A stretch of 28,256 nt of DNA from DATJPW01 sp035506215 (GTDB taxonomy: Bacteria > Desulfobacterota > Desulfomonilia > Desulfomonilales > Desulfomonilaceae). This document shows, one piece after another, positions 7,386-15,187 of this stretch. The notes under the pieces were generated by a model, which had not been told where the DNA came from, did no database searches, and worked only from the letters and a program-made list of their open reading frames with translations. The translations under genes and the position numbers were made by a program. How positions within the stretch are numbered: the first letter of the stretch is position 1; the number at the start of each line of letters is the position of its first letter. The stretch lies in the NCBI GenBank assembly GCA_035506215.1, contig DATJPW010000389.1:1-28256 (forward strand). The letters are read 5' to 3'.

Positions 7386-8717
7386 ATGTCCAACGAGAGC
7401 CTAACGCAGGCGGGAACAGAGGTGGACCTCGCAAAGCAGCTATATGGAAACATTTGTGGAAACAGATGGATGCAGTTGGCTGCTGGCGTGATCTCAATGA
7501 TCGTCATATCAAACTTCCAGTATTCCTTCACACTCTTCACACCCGGGATGAAAGAGACCTGGGTGGATGTTCCCTACCCCAAGATCGCAATGATATTCTC
7601 CCTGTTCATCTTGTTCGAGACTTGGCCTGTGCCGGTCGCCGGGTATTTGATCGACAGATTCGGCATGCGCAAGCTCATGCTCATCGGCGCAACCGGTGTA
7701 GGGATAGGATGGATCGGTGGGGGATTCTTCTGCAGGTCGATTTTTGAGATGTACATCTATTACGGGGTAATAGCCGGCACCGCAGCCGGAATCATCTACA
7801 TCGCCACAGTGGCCAACGCCGTGAAATGGTTCCCCGACAAAAGGGGCCTGGCCGCCGGCTGCACAGCGGCCGGTTTCGGAGGCGGGGCCGCTCTCACGTT
7901 GATTCCCATTGACTGGACTATCAAAGCTGTAGGTTGGCAGACCTCCATGGGCATCTGGGGAATTGCCACGCTGATCATCGGCATTGGCGCGGCCCTGATT
8001 TTGACTCATCCTCCTTCAGGCTGGAGGCCTCTGGGTTGGGTGCCCAAGCCGGTTACTGACGTCGTAAGGGTCGCCCAAACAAGGGTGGAGTACACTTGGA
8101 AGGAGACCCTCCAAAGGCCCGAGTTCTATCTCATGTATTTTATGCTCATGTTCGTGTGTTTCGGCGGCATGATGACCACCGGAAACCTCTCTCAGATCGC
8201 CAAGTCCCTTCAGGTAGGCGATACGAAGATATTCGGTATAGGGCTAGTCGCATTTACCGCGACTCTCGCAGGACTTACCAACGCCGGGTCCAGGATCATG
8301 TGGGGTGCCATTTCGGACAAGTTCGGCAGAGAGTACACGATGGCCTTTGCTTTCCTTCTAGAAGGAGTACTCATCTTCCTGGTTACACAGATATCGGGCA
8401 ACCCGTTGCTCTTCGTCATGCTGCTGCCCTTTGTTTTCCTCGCATGGGGTGAAATTTACGCCTTGTTCTCTGCATTGACCGGTGACGTGTTTGGTCCCAA
8501 GAATGCCTCCGCCAACTACGGTATGTTGTACACCGCCAAAGGCTTGGCCACCATGTGCGCCGGCTATGGCGCCGCGCTGGTGGCCTCCTGGTTCGCGGGC
8601 TCCTTTGTTGTCCCTTACTATATCGCGGCGATTCTCGACGTATGTGCGGCAATTGCTGCCCTGTTCTTCCTCCGGCCTTTGGTGCGAAGCCGGATCGCGA
8701 AGGAGGCCTCAAAGTAG
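7386..8717 (+). CDS. OFA-family MFS transporter, probable oxalate (oxalate/formate) carrier
   Basis: A 443-residue, 12-helix major facilitator protein of the oxalate/formate antiporter type. The start of the first helix (NRWMQLAAGVISMIVISNF followed by QYSFTLF) is typical of the family, as are the loop DRFGMRKLMLIG after helix 2 and the mirrored SDKFGREYTM. Lys385 in the NYGMLYTAKG segment falls where OxlT has its substrate-binding Lys355 in helix 11 (from memory). The ATG at 7386 follows CAGGGAGG; an in-frame start 93 bases upstream lacks a ribosome site. As last gene of the oxidoreductase operon it most likely brings in oxalate. Exchange partner (formate, carbonate, other) or proton symport cannot be read from sequence. 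Confidence 0.87.
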   Translation: MSNESLTQAGTEVDLAKQLYGNICGNRWMQLAAGVISMIVISNFQYSFTLFTPGMKETWVDVPYPKIAMIFSLFILFETWPVPVAGYLIDRFGMRKLMLIGATGVGIGWIGGGFFCRSIFEMYIYYGVIAGTAAGIIYIATVANAVKWFPDKRGLAAGCTAAGFGGGAALTLIPIDWTIKAVGWQTSMGIWGIATLIIGIGAALILTHPPSGWRPLGWVPKPVTDVVRVAQTRVEYTWKETLQRPEFYLMYFMLMFVCFGGMMTTGNLSQIAKSLQVGDTKIFGIGLVAFTATLAGLTNAGSRIMWGAISDKFGREYTMAFAFLLEGVLIFLVTQISGNPLLFVMLLPFVFLAWGEIYALFSALTGDVFGPKNASANYGMLYTAKGLATMCAGYGAALVASWFAGSFVVPYYIAAILDVCAAIAALFFLRPLVRSRIAKEASK

Positions 8718-8809
8718 ATTCTTGCCACCAAATAAACCGAGCATCCGCGGCTAGGGGCACAAGCGATGCCTGTTCACTATGGCTTCAGCCGTTTCATGCG
8801 GTTATCACA

Positions 8810-8885
8810 CTCCCCTCATTCCCCCTCCCATAGAGGGAGTCCAGCGAAACGCGGGATCTGCCCATGCAGGAGAGGATGAGGGGAG
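8810..8885. repeat. Nested palindrome, terminator-like, after the transporter gene
   Basis: Outer arms CTCCCCTCAT (8810-8819) and ATGAGGGGAG (8876-8885) are perfect complements. Inside is a short hairpin CTCCC (8825-8829)/GGGAG (8835-8839). The C-rich/G-rich nested design resembles the palindrome at 27167-27213. It may terminate the oxidoreductase/transporter operon or be a dispersed intergenic repeat. Confidence 0.5.
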
Positions 8886-8980
8886 AATCTTCAGGTCGCA
8901 GTCCTGGTATCGAGTTAGTTCCTATGGCCGCCTTCCCTGCTTTCACAAGATTTGAGACAGATCAACCGGGAGACTGAAAG

Positions 8981-9913
8981 ATGCAAATTCTGGTCGTTGG
9001 TGGCGCTGGTGAGGTGGGGAGGTATTTGATAAGAGACCTGTCTCGAAGACAATACGAGGTAACGGTACTGGATCGGGCGCCAAATGTCCAAGAAGTAGCC
9101 GAGAATCGATCAATTAACTATTTGCAGGGGGACATAACGAACAAGGCGTTGGTCAACGAGGCAGTCCAAGGAAAGGACGTGATCATCCATCTTGCTTGGG
9201 GCTTTAGCGATGACCCCCGCACTGTTTTTGGAGAAGACATCAACGGGCAGATCAATCTCTTGGAAGCCGCCTCCCATTCCGGCATACGTAGCTTCATTTA
9301 CACGAGTTCCGCAACCGTTTACGGCCGTACGGTTTCACATCCAGTGACTGAAACCCACCCATGTGTTGTGGGGGATGCTAGAAAACCTCTCTACGCTCTG
9401 GGAAAATACACTGCAGAAGAACTATGTAAAATCTATTACAAAGAGCGGAATCTTCCTGTTACCGTCTTTCGTTTCTGGTGGGCCTTCGGTGACTCTATTG
9501 GAGGCCGTCACTTACGGGACTTGATTAGGAAGGCACTGAAACATCAGCCTTTGGAGATGGTAAGCGCGGCGGGCGGCTCGTTTGTGACCATGGCAGATCT
9601 GGGAAACGCCATGATTTCTGCCATAACAAAACCTGCTGCATCCGGCCAAGTTTACAACATAGGCAGCCTTTTTCTGACATGGGAACAGATTGGGAAAATG
9701 ATCGTGAATCTCGCGAATTCGACCTCTGCCATCCATCTCATACCCTCCGACCAATGGAAAGGCCCCGCTTTTCTAAACGAGATCTGGGACTTAAGTTGGG
9801 CCAAAGCCGAAACGGAGTTAGGCTATAAGCCCAAGGATTCAGCCGCAAGAATGCGCTCTCTTTTTGGAGAAGCCCTCCAAAATTGCATTGGCCAGGTAAA
9901 AAAGGAAGGGTAA
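8981..9913 (+). CDS. NAD(P)-dependent epimerase/dehydratase, extended SDR
   Basis: A 310-residue extended short-chain dehydrogenase. The Rossmann motif GGAGEVG is at 7-13, Asp31 (VLDR) favours NAD, D51 lies in the GDIT adenine pocket motif, TSSATVYG is at 108-115, and the catalytic Tyr138-x3-Lys142 pair is present. This is the UDP-glucose 4-epimerase-like architecture, which acts on nucleotide sugars or other hydroxy compounds. The substrate cannot be assigned. GGGAGA precedes the ATG. It stands alone, 263 bases after the transporter and with a palindrome between, so it is probably not part of the oxalate operon. A second extended SDR occurs at 20457-21404 and looks closer to threonine dehydrogenase. 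Confidence 0.88.
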   Translation: MQILVVGGAGEVGRYLIRDLSRRQYEVTVLDRAPNVQEVAENRSINYLQGDITNKALVNEAVQGKDVIIHLAWGFSDDPRTVFGEDINGQINLLEAASHSGIRSFIYTSSATVYGRTVSHPVTETHPCVVGDARKPLYALGKYTAEELCKIYYKERNLPVTVFRFWWAFGDSIGGRHLRDLIRKALKHQPLEMVSAAGGSFVTMADLGNAMISAITKPAASGQVYNIGSLFLTWEQIGKMIVNLANSTSAIHLIPSDQWKGPAFLNEIWDLSWAKAETELGYKPKDSAARMRSLFGEALQNCIGQVKKEG

Positions 9914-10219
9914 TAGCATTTGCAGAGACATTAGTGTCCGCCGGTCAGGGACCCACCGGTAGTGGCGGAGATTCCTGATATCGGGGCGGAGACCTAGATG
10001 ATCACCCGACAAGAAGCCCGCTACTGACAAGTCCACGAGGCTTGATTGAAAACTTGGGTTCCGGTAAAATTTTCTCCAGCGAGATTAAATCTGAAATATT
10101 GTAGGTTGACCATCAAACTATGATCCTTGTGCGAGCGAATTTTCTGCGTTCTCGGGAAAACAAGCTCAATGACTTGATCGTGAGTTGGTTGGGACAGGAC
10201 AAAGATTAAGGAACGATCC
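9914..10219. other. 306-bp noncoding region before thiG
   Basis: No gene is supported. A GC-rich fold starts soon after the epimerase stop: TCCG (9937-9940)/CGGA (9966-9969) with CCGGT (9941-9945)/ACCGG (9955-9959), which could terminate that gene. I searched by eye for the TPP riboswitch signatures (CTGAGA, and the CCTGATCTGGATAATACCAGCG-type core) and did not find them. AAGGA lies just upstream of the thiG ATG. No clear sigma-70 promoter was found. Confidence 0.5.
9937..9969 (+). terminator. Possible stem-loop terminator of the epimerase gene
   Basis: TCCG and CCGGT on the left pair with ACCGG and CGGA on the right, with a bulge at 9960-9965. It begins 24 bases after the stop codon. No U-run follows, so termination is only a possibility. 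Confidence 0.35.
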
Positions 10220-10996
10220 ATGGAAAAGGACCGGCTGATAATAGCGGGGCGGAGTTTTGGAAGCCGTCTCATGGTGGGAACCGGCAAGTTCCCTTCAGCC
10301 AAAGCTCTTCGCGATGCTGTGATAGCCTCAAAGTCGGAAATTGTCACCGTGGCTTTGCGCCGCGCTGACCTTTCGAAGCGCGGTGCCGACAGCATCCTCT
10401 CTGCGCTCGACCCCAGCAAGCAGTTGATTCTGCCCAACACGTCGGGCGCGAGGAATGCGGCAGAGGCTGTACGTCTGGCCGAAATGGCCCGGGCTGCCGG
10501 ACTGGAATCATGGGTGAAGCTCGAGCTGACGCCCGAGCCGAAATATCTTATTCCAGACCCCATTGAGACACTCGTGGCAGCAGAAAAGCTGGTGAAAGCA
10601 GGTTTTGTGGTGTTGCCCTACATTCAGGCAGACCCAGTGCTGGCCAAGCGTCTTGAAGAAATCGGGACCGCAGCGGTTATGCCCTTGGGATCGCCCATCG
10701 GGAGCAACAGGGGCTTGAAAACACGTGAAATGGTGCGGATCATCATAGAGCAATCGAATGTGCCCGTGGTAGTAGACGCTGGTCTGGGAGCTCCTTCTCA
10801 CGCGGCTGAAGCAATGGAAATGGGAGCGGACGCGGTTCTCGTCAACACAGCCTTGGCCGACGCAAATGACCACGCGGCCATGGCCAAGGCTTTCGCGCTC
10901 GCTACCGAGGCTGGGAGGCTGGCCTATCTAGCCGGTTTGGGCCCCGTCAGAGAGACAGCGGAAGCATCGTCGCCACTGACCGGCTTTTTGGGTTAG
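10220..10996 (+). CDS. thiG: Thiazole synthase ThiG
   Basis: ThiG condenses 1-deoxyxylulose 5-phosphate, dehydroglycine and ThiS thiocarboxylate into the thiazole phosphate of thiamine. The 258-residue protein is a complete TIM barrel of normal length. It has the start SRLMVGTGKF, the Schiff-base lysine K100 in WVKLEL, LIPDPIETLVAAE, the phosphate-binding MPLGSPIGSNRG and VDAGLGAPSHA, and the end VLVNTALADA-NDHAAMAKAFA. The ATG at 10220 follows AAGGA. It is the first gene of thiGHSE. The thiazole cluster is separated from thiC by about 10 kb of unrelated genes. Confident. Confidence 0.98.
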   Translation: MEKDRLIIAGRSFGSRLMVGTGKFPSAKALRDAVIASKSEIVTVALRRADLSKRGADSILSALDPSKQLILPNTSGARNAAEAVRLAEMARAAGLESWVKLELTPEPKYLIPDPIETLVAAEKLVKAGFVVLPYIQADPVLAKRLEEIGTAAVMPLGSPIGSNRGLKTREMVRIIIEQSNVPVVVDAGLGAPSHAAEAMEMGADAVLVNTALADANDHAAMAKAFALATEAGRLAYLAGLGPVRETAEASSPLTGFLG

Positions 10997-11063
10997 GCGG
11001 ATAAGAAAAGCGCGAGTTTCCGGCTCACTGGTTCCGTAAGCGGCTGAACACAAGGAGACTGCT

Positions 11064-12188
11064 TTGGACTTTTTAGAAGTGCTGAATTCATGGCCGGAAG
11101 GCCGGGTTCGTGAACAGGTTTTGCAGGCCAAATCCGACGACGTGAAGCGAGCCCTACAGTGCGACGACCTTTCGCCCCGAGACCTCGCGGCTCTGCTCTC
11201 GCCCGCGGCCGAAGCGAGTTTAGAAGAAATGGCGCGTCTCTCCAACCGCGTCACCAGGCGACATTTCGGCCGAACGATTGCCCTCTACGCGCCCATCTAC
11301 CTTTCCAATGTTTGCACGTCCGACTGTATCTATTGCGGCTATGCAACACGATCCGGCATGAAGGGCGAGCGGCACACCTTGAAGGAATCCGAGATTCACG
11401 CTGAGTGTAGGGCCCTTGCTTCTCACGGATTTCAAAGCGTACTCCTTCTGACAGGTGATGCGCCCAGGGTTGCGCCCATCGAATATTTGGCCAGGGCGGT
11501 GGAAATCGCGCGTGAATACTTTGCCTCCGTATCGGTGGAAGTCTATGCTCTTGACGTCGAAGGTTACCAGAGGCTTGCTGATCTCGGCCTGGAGGGTGTC
11601 ACTCTGTACATGGAAACCTATCACAAGGAAACCTATGCGAAAGTGCACCTGAAGGGTCGAAAAAAAGACTTTAATTATCGCCTGGCGGCCATTGAGCGCG
11701 CAGGACTGGGCGGAGTCAGAAAGCTTGGCATTGGTGCGCTTCTGGGCTTGTACGACTGGCGCATTGACGGATTCTGGACGGCTTTGCACGCGAAATACCT
11801 ACAAAAAAAGTGTTGGCAGAGCGCTGTCTCAGTTTCCTTTCCACGGTTGTTACACACGCCGAATCGGTATCCGGTTGAGGGTCTTCCGTCCGACAGAGAA
11901 TTCGTTCAATTGATTCTCGCGATGCGACTGTTCTTGCCGGAAGTAGGGTTCAATCTTTCCACTCGTGAACGGGCCGGCCTGCGCGATGGATTGATCCCCC
12001 TCGGCGTCACCCATATGAGTGCGGGTTCGTCTACGCGTCCCGGTGGCTACGCTTCATGCGGCGAACAAACCCTACCGCAATTCGAGATCGAGGATCGGCG
12101 AACCCCCGCTGAGGTGGTGAGTACTATCCGCAGCGCTGGATATGATCCCGTATGGAAGGACTTCGACCACAGCTTTCACGGCGTTTGA
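11064..12188 (+). CDS. thiH: 2-iminoacetate (dehydroglycine) synthase ThiH
   Basis: ThiH is a radical SAM tyrosine lyase that makes dehydroglycine and p-cresol for ThiG, the anaerobic alternative to glycine oxidase ThiO. The 374-residue protein carries the CxxxCxxC cluster motif at Cys84, Cys88 and Cys91 (NVCTSDCIYCGY), the LLLTGDAP loop, and the C-terminal BATS region with HMSAGSSTRPGGY. I accept TTG at 11064 as the start because CAAGGAG lies ~8 bases upstream and no ATG is near. ThiH requires anoxic conditions, consistent with an anaerobe. It lies 67 bases after thiG and 44 before thiS. Confidence 0.97.
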   Translation: MDFLEVLNSWPEGRVREQVLQAKSDDVKRALQCDDLSPRDLAALLSPAAEASLEEMARLSNRVTRRHFGRTIALYAPIYLSNVCTSDCIYCGYATRSGMKGERHTLKESEIHAECRALASHGFQSVLLLTGDAPRVAPIEYLARAVEIAREYFASVSVEVYALDVEGYQRLADLGLEGVTLYMETYHKETYAKVHLKGRKKDFNYRLAAIERAGLGGVRKLGIGALLGLYDWRIDGFWTALHAKYLQKKCWQSAVSVSFPRLLHTPNRYPVEGLPSDREFVQLILAMRLFLPEVGFNLSTRERAGLRDGLIPLGVTHMSAGSSTRPGGYASCGEQTLPQFEIEDRRTPAEVVSTIRSAGYDPVWKDFDHSFHGV

Positions 12189-12232
12189 TCGCTGAAACCG
12201 GTGACCAAATCCGACTAACGAAATAAAGAGAC

Positions 12233-12433
12233 ATGACAATAGTGGTGAACGGAAATAATCTGACTTGCGCCGACGGCCTGACCATACAAAGACTACTCAC
12301 TGAATTGGCGCTTTCGTCAGCCGGGACCGTAGTCCAACGTAACGATTCGATTGTCCAGCGTACTGAGTATCCGACGACCGTGCTCGTAGAGGGCGATTCA
12401 CTCGAACTGATACAGGTTGTGGGGGGCGGTTGA
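12233..12433 (+). CDS. thiS: Sulfur carrier protein ThiS
   Basis: A 66-residue ubiquitin-fold carrier beginning MTIVVNGNN and ending in the essential Gly-Gly (VVGGG), whose C-terminal thiocarboxylate donates sulfur to the thiazole ring. Length, beta-grasp pattern and operon position between thiH and thiE all fit. Its stop codon TGA overlaps the ATG of thiE (TGATG), giving translational coupling. The partner adenylyltransferase ThiF is not in the window. Confidence 0.96.
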   Translation: MTIVVNGNNLTCADGLTIQRLLTELALSSAGTVVQRNDSIVQRTEYPTTVLVEGDSLELIQVVGGG

Positions 12434-13089
12434 TGACCCTGGAAGAGCGTATGGCACTCTTCGAGAATACCGACCTTTATGTTGTTATCACAGGGGCATT
12501 TTGCGCGGGACGGCCGCCCACCGAGGTCCTCGCCAAGGTACTGGACGCGGGCGTTCGTGTCGTGCAACTCCGTGAAAAGGACATGACGGACAAATCCTTA
12601 TACCGACAGGCGCTGAAGTTTCGTGAGATAAGCGCCAGGGAACATGCTCTGCTCATAGTTGACGACCGAATCGATATTGCGCTGGCAACCGGTGCGGATG
12701 GCGTCCATTTGGGCCAGGATGATTTTCCCGTTGAGGCGGCGCGCAGTCTAGCGCCGCAACTGATCATCGGTTGTTCCACTCACTCAGTCCAAGAGGCCGT
12801 TTCAGCTCAGAGCGCAGGCGCGGATTATGTCAACATCGGTCCGATATTCGCCACTCAAACCAAGTCCGGATCAATTCACCCCTTGGGACTGGAAGCGATT
12901 GATGCCGTCGCGTCTCATCTCACAATTCCGTGGACAGTGATGGGCGGAATCAAAGCATCCAACATCGACTCAGTGCTCCAAAGGGGAGCAAAACATGTGG
13001 CGGTGGTGACATGGGTAACCGAACAGGATGATGTGGTCGCAGCCTGCGCCGCTCTTCGTCTGAAAATCGCTGCAAGTCGCCGTCAATGA
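12433..13089 (+). CDS. thiE: Thiamine-phosphate synthase ThiE
   Basis: ThiE joins the pyrimidine pyrophosphate and thiazole phosphate to give thiamine phosphate. The 218-residue TIM-barrel protein has the family motifs VVQLREKD, LLIVDDRIDIALATGADGVHLGQDD (split here only for description), IIGCSTHS, YVNIGPIFATQTKSG and the closing VMGGI. The ATG at 12433 overlaps the thiS stop; the TTG one codon earlier is an unlikely start. A strong hairpin 17 bases after the stop ends the operon. Confidence 0.97.
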   Translation: MTLEERMALFENTDLYVVITGAFCAGRPPTEVLAKVLDAGVRVVQLREKDMTDKSLYRQALKFREISAREHALLIVDDRIDIALATGADGVHLGQDDFPVEAARSLAPQLIIGCSTHSVQEAVSAQSAGADYVNIGPIFATQTKSGSIHPLGLEAIDAVASHLTIPWTVMGGIKASNIDSVLQRGAKHVAVVTWVTEQDDVVAACAALRLKIAASRRQ

Positions 13090-13105
13090 TGCTGCAGAAA
13101 GACAA

Positions 13106-13142
13106 TCCCGGACCCTTGCCTTCTCCGTTACAGGGTCCGGGA
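13106..13142. terminator. Strong bidirectional hairpin between thiE and the convergent radical SAM gene
   Basis: TCCCGGACCCT (13106-13116) pairs perfectly over 11 bp with AGGGTCCGGGA (13132-13142), with a 15-base loop. It lies between two convergent genes and can serve both. Flanks are A/T-leaning (ATAAT on the plus side; TTGTCTTT on the minus side), so it is a plausible intrinsic terminator, though without a classical long U-run on the thiE side. Confidence 0.8.
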
Positions 13143-13169
13143 ATAATCAGCCCCTATGAAGTGTGATTT

Positions 13170-14552
13170 TTAGCTGCCATGCTGCGTGTTTGCGTCCTTG
13201 CGCTTGCGATACGCTTGCACCCGGCGCTGATACATAGACCAAATGGGGCGATACGCGCCCGGAATGCGGCCGCGCGCCTGAAAATCGCTGATGATGTCAG
13301 CAGTAAGTGCCGACTTTTCGACGGAGGACAACTGGTCCTTCTTAGACTGAAATTCGCGCACTTCGTCAAACATCACCATCGGGATACAGCCGGTGGCAGG
13401 ATTACGAAAGGCTCTGCAAGCCCGCGCATAAAGCTCCAGGAAATTCTCGTCCTGTATATTTCCGAAGGAAACTTCCGCGGCCTCGCACGGCTGAACTTCG
13501 CCGGCGGCGGTAATATACAAGTACTCGAATCTACACTGGCAACCCAGTGCCGGGTCCTTCTCAAGCCACGTGGAGAGCCCGCTGAAAGGCGGATAGTCCC
13601 GGTAAGCAGGGTCTTTGAACAGCTCTTTCTGCAAGCTTTCCAGGGCGGAACTGTGAGGCACTACTCCTCGACAGGCTTCTCGCCCCGAAGGCTTCTTTTC
13701 CATTACCCGAATCTCGGCGACCCCCAGACCACGAGCGAAGTTGTAATACTTCTTGAAATTCTCCGGTTCGAGTAAATCGGGCGGCGGCACCAGAGACAGG
13801 CAAGCATAAACACCCGCCTGCTTGAAGCTCTCAACTGCTCTACAGGCATTTTGAAAGGCTTCCGGATTGCCCCTCAAGCGGTTGTGCACCTCGGGCTGAA
13901 AGTGATCCAGACTCACCCATACACCGAATAGTCCGTTTTCCTTAAGTTCCCTGGCCCGTTCCGGAGTGACTCCATATCCGGTTGTGAACATCCACAGACA
14001 GGTATCGTTGTTGATATGCTTCACAAGTCGCAGGAAGCGGTCATACCTATACATAGGCTCGCCGCCGTGAAGAATGATAGTAGGAACCCCCAGGCTCTCC
14101 ACCTGAGATATGGTTCTTTTTAACAGTTCCTCGTCCAGGTCTGCGTCCGTGTCCCGGCGTGCATCGGTGGAACAGAATGCGCACGAATAAGGACAGCAGT
14201 TTGTAGTTGAGATCGACACGATGCCTGTGGGGAGTTCCGTAAGATCCAAGTTATTGATATAATTATAAAGGCGCTTGTCGAGGGCCTCAGACGGATAAGG
14301 CGGGAAAGTCGAGTCGAGTACTATCTGGTTGCCGAACCGCACGCTGCGACGGTACCTCAGCAAGGTGAACTTGAGAAATGACATCTTCACAAAGTTGAAG
14401 AAAGCATCACCCGGATTCACGCCCTTGGCCCTGCGCGCCGCACGATGCTCCTGTTTCAGCATGAGGACAAAAGCACGCCAGGAGATTCTCAAATCATATA
14501 AAAAGGAAGCGGTCTTAGAAACGTTCACAGGTTTGTGCGGTTCTATTTTCAT
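13170..14552 (-). CDS. Radical SAM/SPASM domain protein, unknown substrate
   Basis: A 460-residue protein with a ~110-residue N-terminal region, then a radical SAM barrel with Cys120-x3-Cys124-x2-Cys127 (NCCPYSCAFC) and the GGEP motif (ILHGGEPMYRYD) that contacts SAM. A SPASM-type C-terminus has further cysteines (GCQCRF, VQPCEAAE, TGCIPM) that would hold one or more auxiliary 4Fe-4S clusters. Such proteins mature peptides, modify enzymes or act on lipids and cofactors. I start it at the ATG at 14552, with GAGGGGG six bases upstream; a TTG-started extension to 14639 has no ribosome site. No candidate peptide substrate, partner protease or exporter is adjacent, so the function is unassigned. 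Confidence 0.88.
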   Translation of the reverse strand: MKIEPHKPVNVSKTASFLYDLRISWRAFVLMLKQEHRAARRAKGVNPGDAFFNFVKMSFLKFTLLRYRRSVRFGNQIVLDSTFPPYPSEALDKRLYNYINNLDLTELPTGIVSISTTNCCPYSCAFCSTDARRDTDADLDEELLKRTISQVESLGVPTIILHGGEPMYRYDRFLRLVKHINNDTCLWMFTTGYGVTPERARELKENGLFGVWVSLDHFQPEVHNRLRGNPEAFQNACRAVESFKQAGVYACLSLVPPPDLLEPENFKKYYNFARGLGVAEIRVMEKKPSGREACRGVVPHSSALESLQKELFKDPAYRDYPPFSGLSTWLEKDPALGCQCRFEYLYITAAGEVQPCEAAEVSFGNIQDENFLELYARACRAFRNPATGCIPMVMFDEVREFQSKKDQLSSVEKSALTADIISDFQARGRIPGAYRPIWSMYQRRVQAYRKRKDANTQHGS

Positions 14553-14786
14553 TTTCATCCCCCTCAGCAATTTTCCTGCGGTGTCCAATTTAATTGAAAT
14601 GCTCGCATCCGGTCCCCTGAAGCCAACCACCTTTCTCAAAGGTCCAAGGTCCCATGCCTGCTTGATTCACTATGCACGGCAAAGATGAGACGGCAATTGG
14701 GCCGTGAAAAACTATTTTCAGCATTTCGTTTCAGCATATCCTACGAGCACGGCTCGATCAATCTTTTTCTTGACTGATCTACTCAA

Positions 14787-14810
14787 TATCAACTAGAGAG
14801 TAACTTGATA
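14787..14810. promoter_or_regulatory. Inverted repeat TATCAA/TTGATA, possible Rrf2 site
   Basis: TATCAA (14787-14792) and TTGATA (14805-14810) are complementary with 12 bases between. The 9-mer TATCAACTA here also occurs in opposite orientation in the Rrf2 promoter at 15156-15164. A common regulator could bind both, but this is inference from two sites. Confidence 0.35.
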
Positions 14811-14966
14811 GAATTTGTACATTGCCTGAACCGAGCCTACTAGTCGCCCTACAACTACTTCGGGAAAGCGGGGGTAACTGAAAAGATCATCCCAAGCGTA
14901 AAGAATCTGTCTCAGAAACCCATTCATCGTGGGAATCGTGGCACGACGGTCGCCCGGCGCTAAAGC

Positions 14967-15040
14967 ACCGGTCTACTTTCAGTCGCCCAAATGGGCTCAA
15001 ATACCGAGCGTCCCTTCAGGACGCTTGACAGTAGACCGGT
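14967..15040. other. Three-stem palindromic structure (three-way junction)
   Basis: An outer 11-bp perfect stem, ACCGGTCTACT (14967-14977) with AGTAGACCGGT (15030-15040), encloses two hairpins. These are GCCC (14985-14988)/GGGC (14993-14996) with loop AAAT, and AGCGTCC (15007-15013)/GGACGCT (15019-15025) with loop CTTCA. The second hairpin extends by a G-U and a C-G pair. In RNA this is a compact 74-nt three-way junction. No coding potential. It could be a small RNA, a complex terminator, or a non-autonomous mobile repeat. Confidence 0.65.
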
Positions 15041-15120
15041 AATTTATTGCCGAGAGAGGAAGGTCGTGTCACTTCGCTTCTCAGATCTCTTGATCGTTTC
15101 CCCAGTCGCCGAAAAAAATC

Positions 15121-15162
15121 TTGACACGAAATTAATCATAGGCTAAAAGTCAACTTAGTTGA
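15121..15162 (+). promoter_or_regulatory. Rrf2 gene promoter with overlapping operator palindrome
   Basis: A consensus -35 TTGACA lies at 15121-15126. A weak -10 (TAAAAG, 15144-15149) follows at 17 bases. Immediately after is the palindrome TCAAC-TTA-GTTGA (15150-15162), 25 bases before the ATG. A palindrome overlapping the start-site region is the usual place for autorepression by Rrf2 proteins. The -10 is the weakest part of the call. Confidence 0.5.
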
Positions 15163-15187
15163 TAGACATAGTGATATAGGGGCCCCA

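Larger units (their letters stand above)
14553..15187. other. 635-bp gene-free divergent region with several repeats
   Basis: This lies between the minus-strand radical SAM gene and the plus-strand Rrf2 gene. I support no gene in it. It holds a direct repeat TTTCAGCAT (14725-14750 area), a small palindrome CGAGC-ACG-GCTCG near 14744-14756, an inverted repeat TATCAA/TTGATA (14787-14810), a three-stem structure (14967-15040) and the Rrf2 promoter/operator (15121-15162). Confidence 0.55.

Noticed and set aside
9914..10219. Possible TPP riboswitch before thiG
   Set aside because: GC-rich stems are present, but the conserved CTGAGA and ACCTGAT...GCCAGCG-like core are not found by eye.
10021..10563. 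180-residue minus-strand frame crossing the region before thiG
   Set aside because: More than half overlaps thiG antisense; no motif or ribosome site supports it.
14553..14639. TTG-started N-terminal extension of the radical SAM protein
   Set aside because: The ATG at 14552 has a G-rich ribosome site at ideal spacing, and the extension lacks one.
14640..14740. Tiny minus-strand frame (about 33 codons) just upstream of the radical SAM gene, considered as a peptide precursor
   Set aside because: No Cys/Gly-rich core, leader motif or good ribosome site; too short to support.
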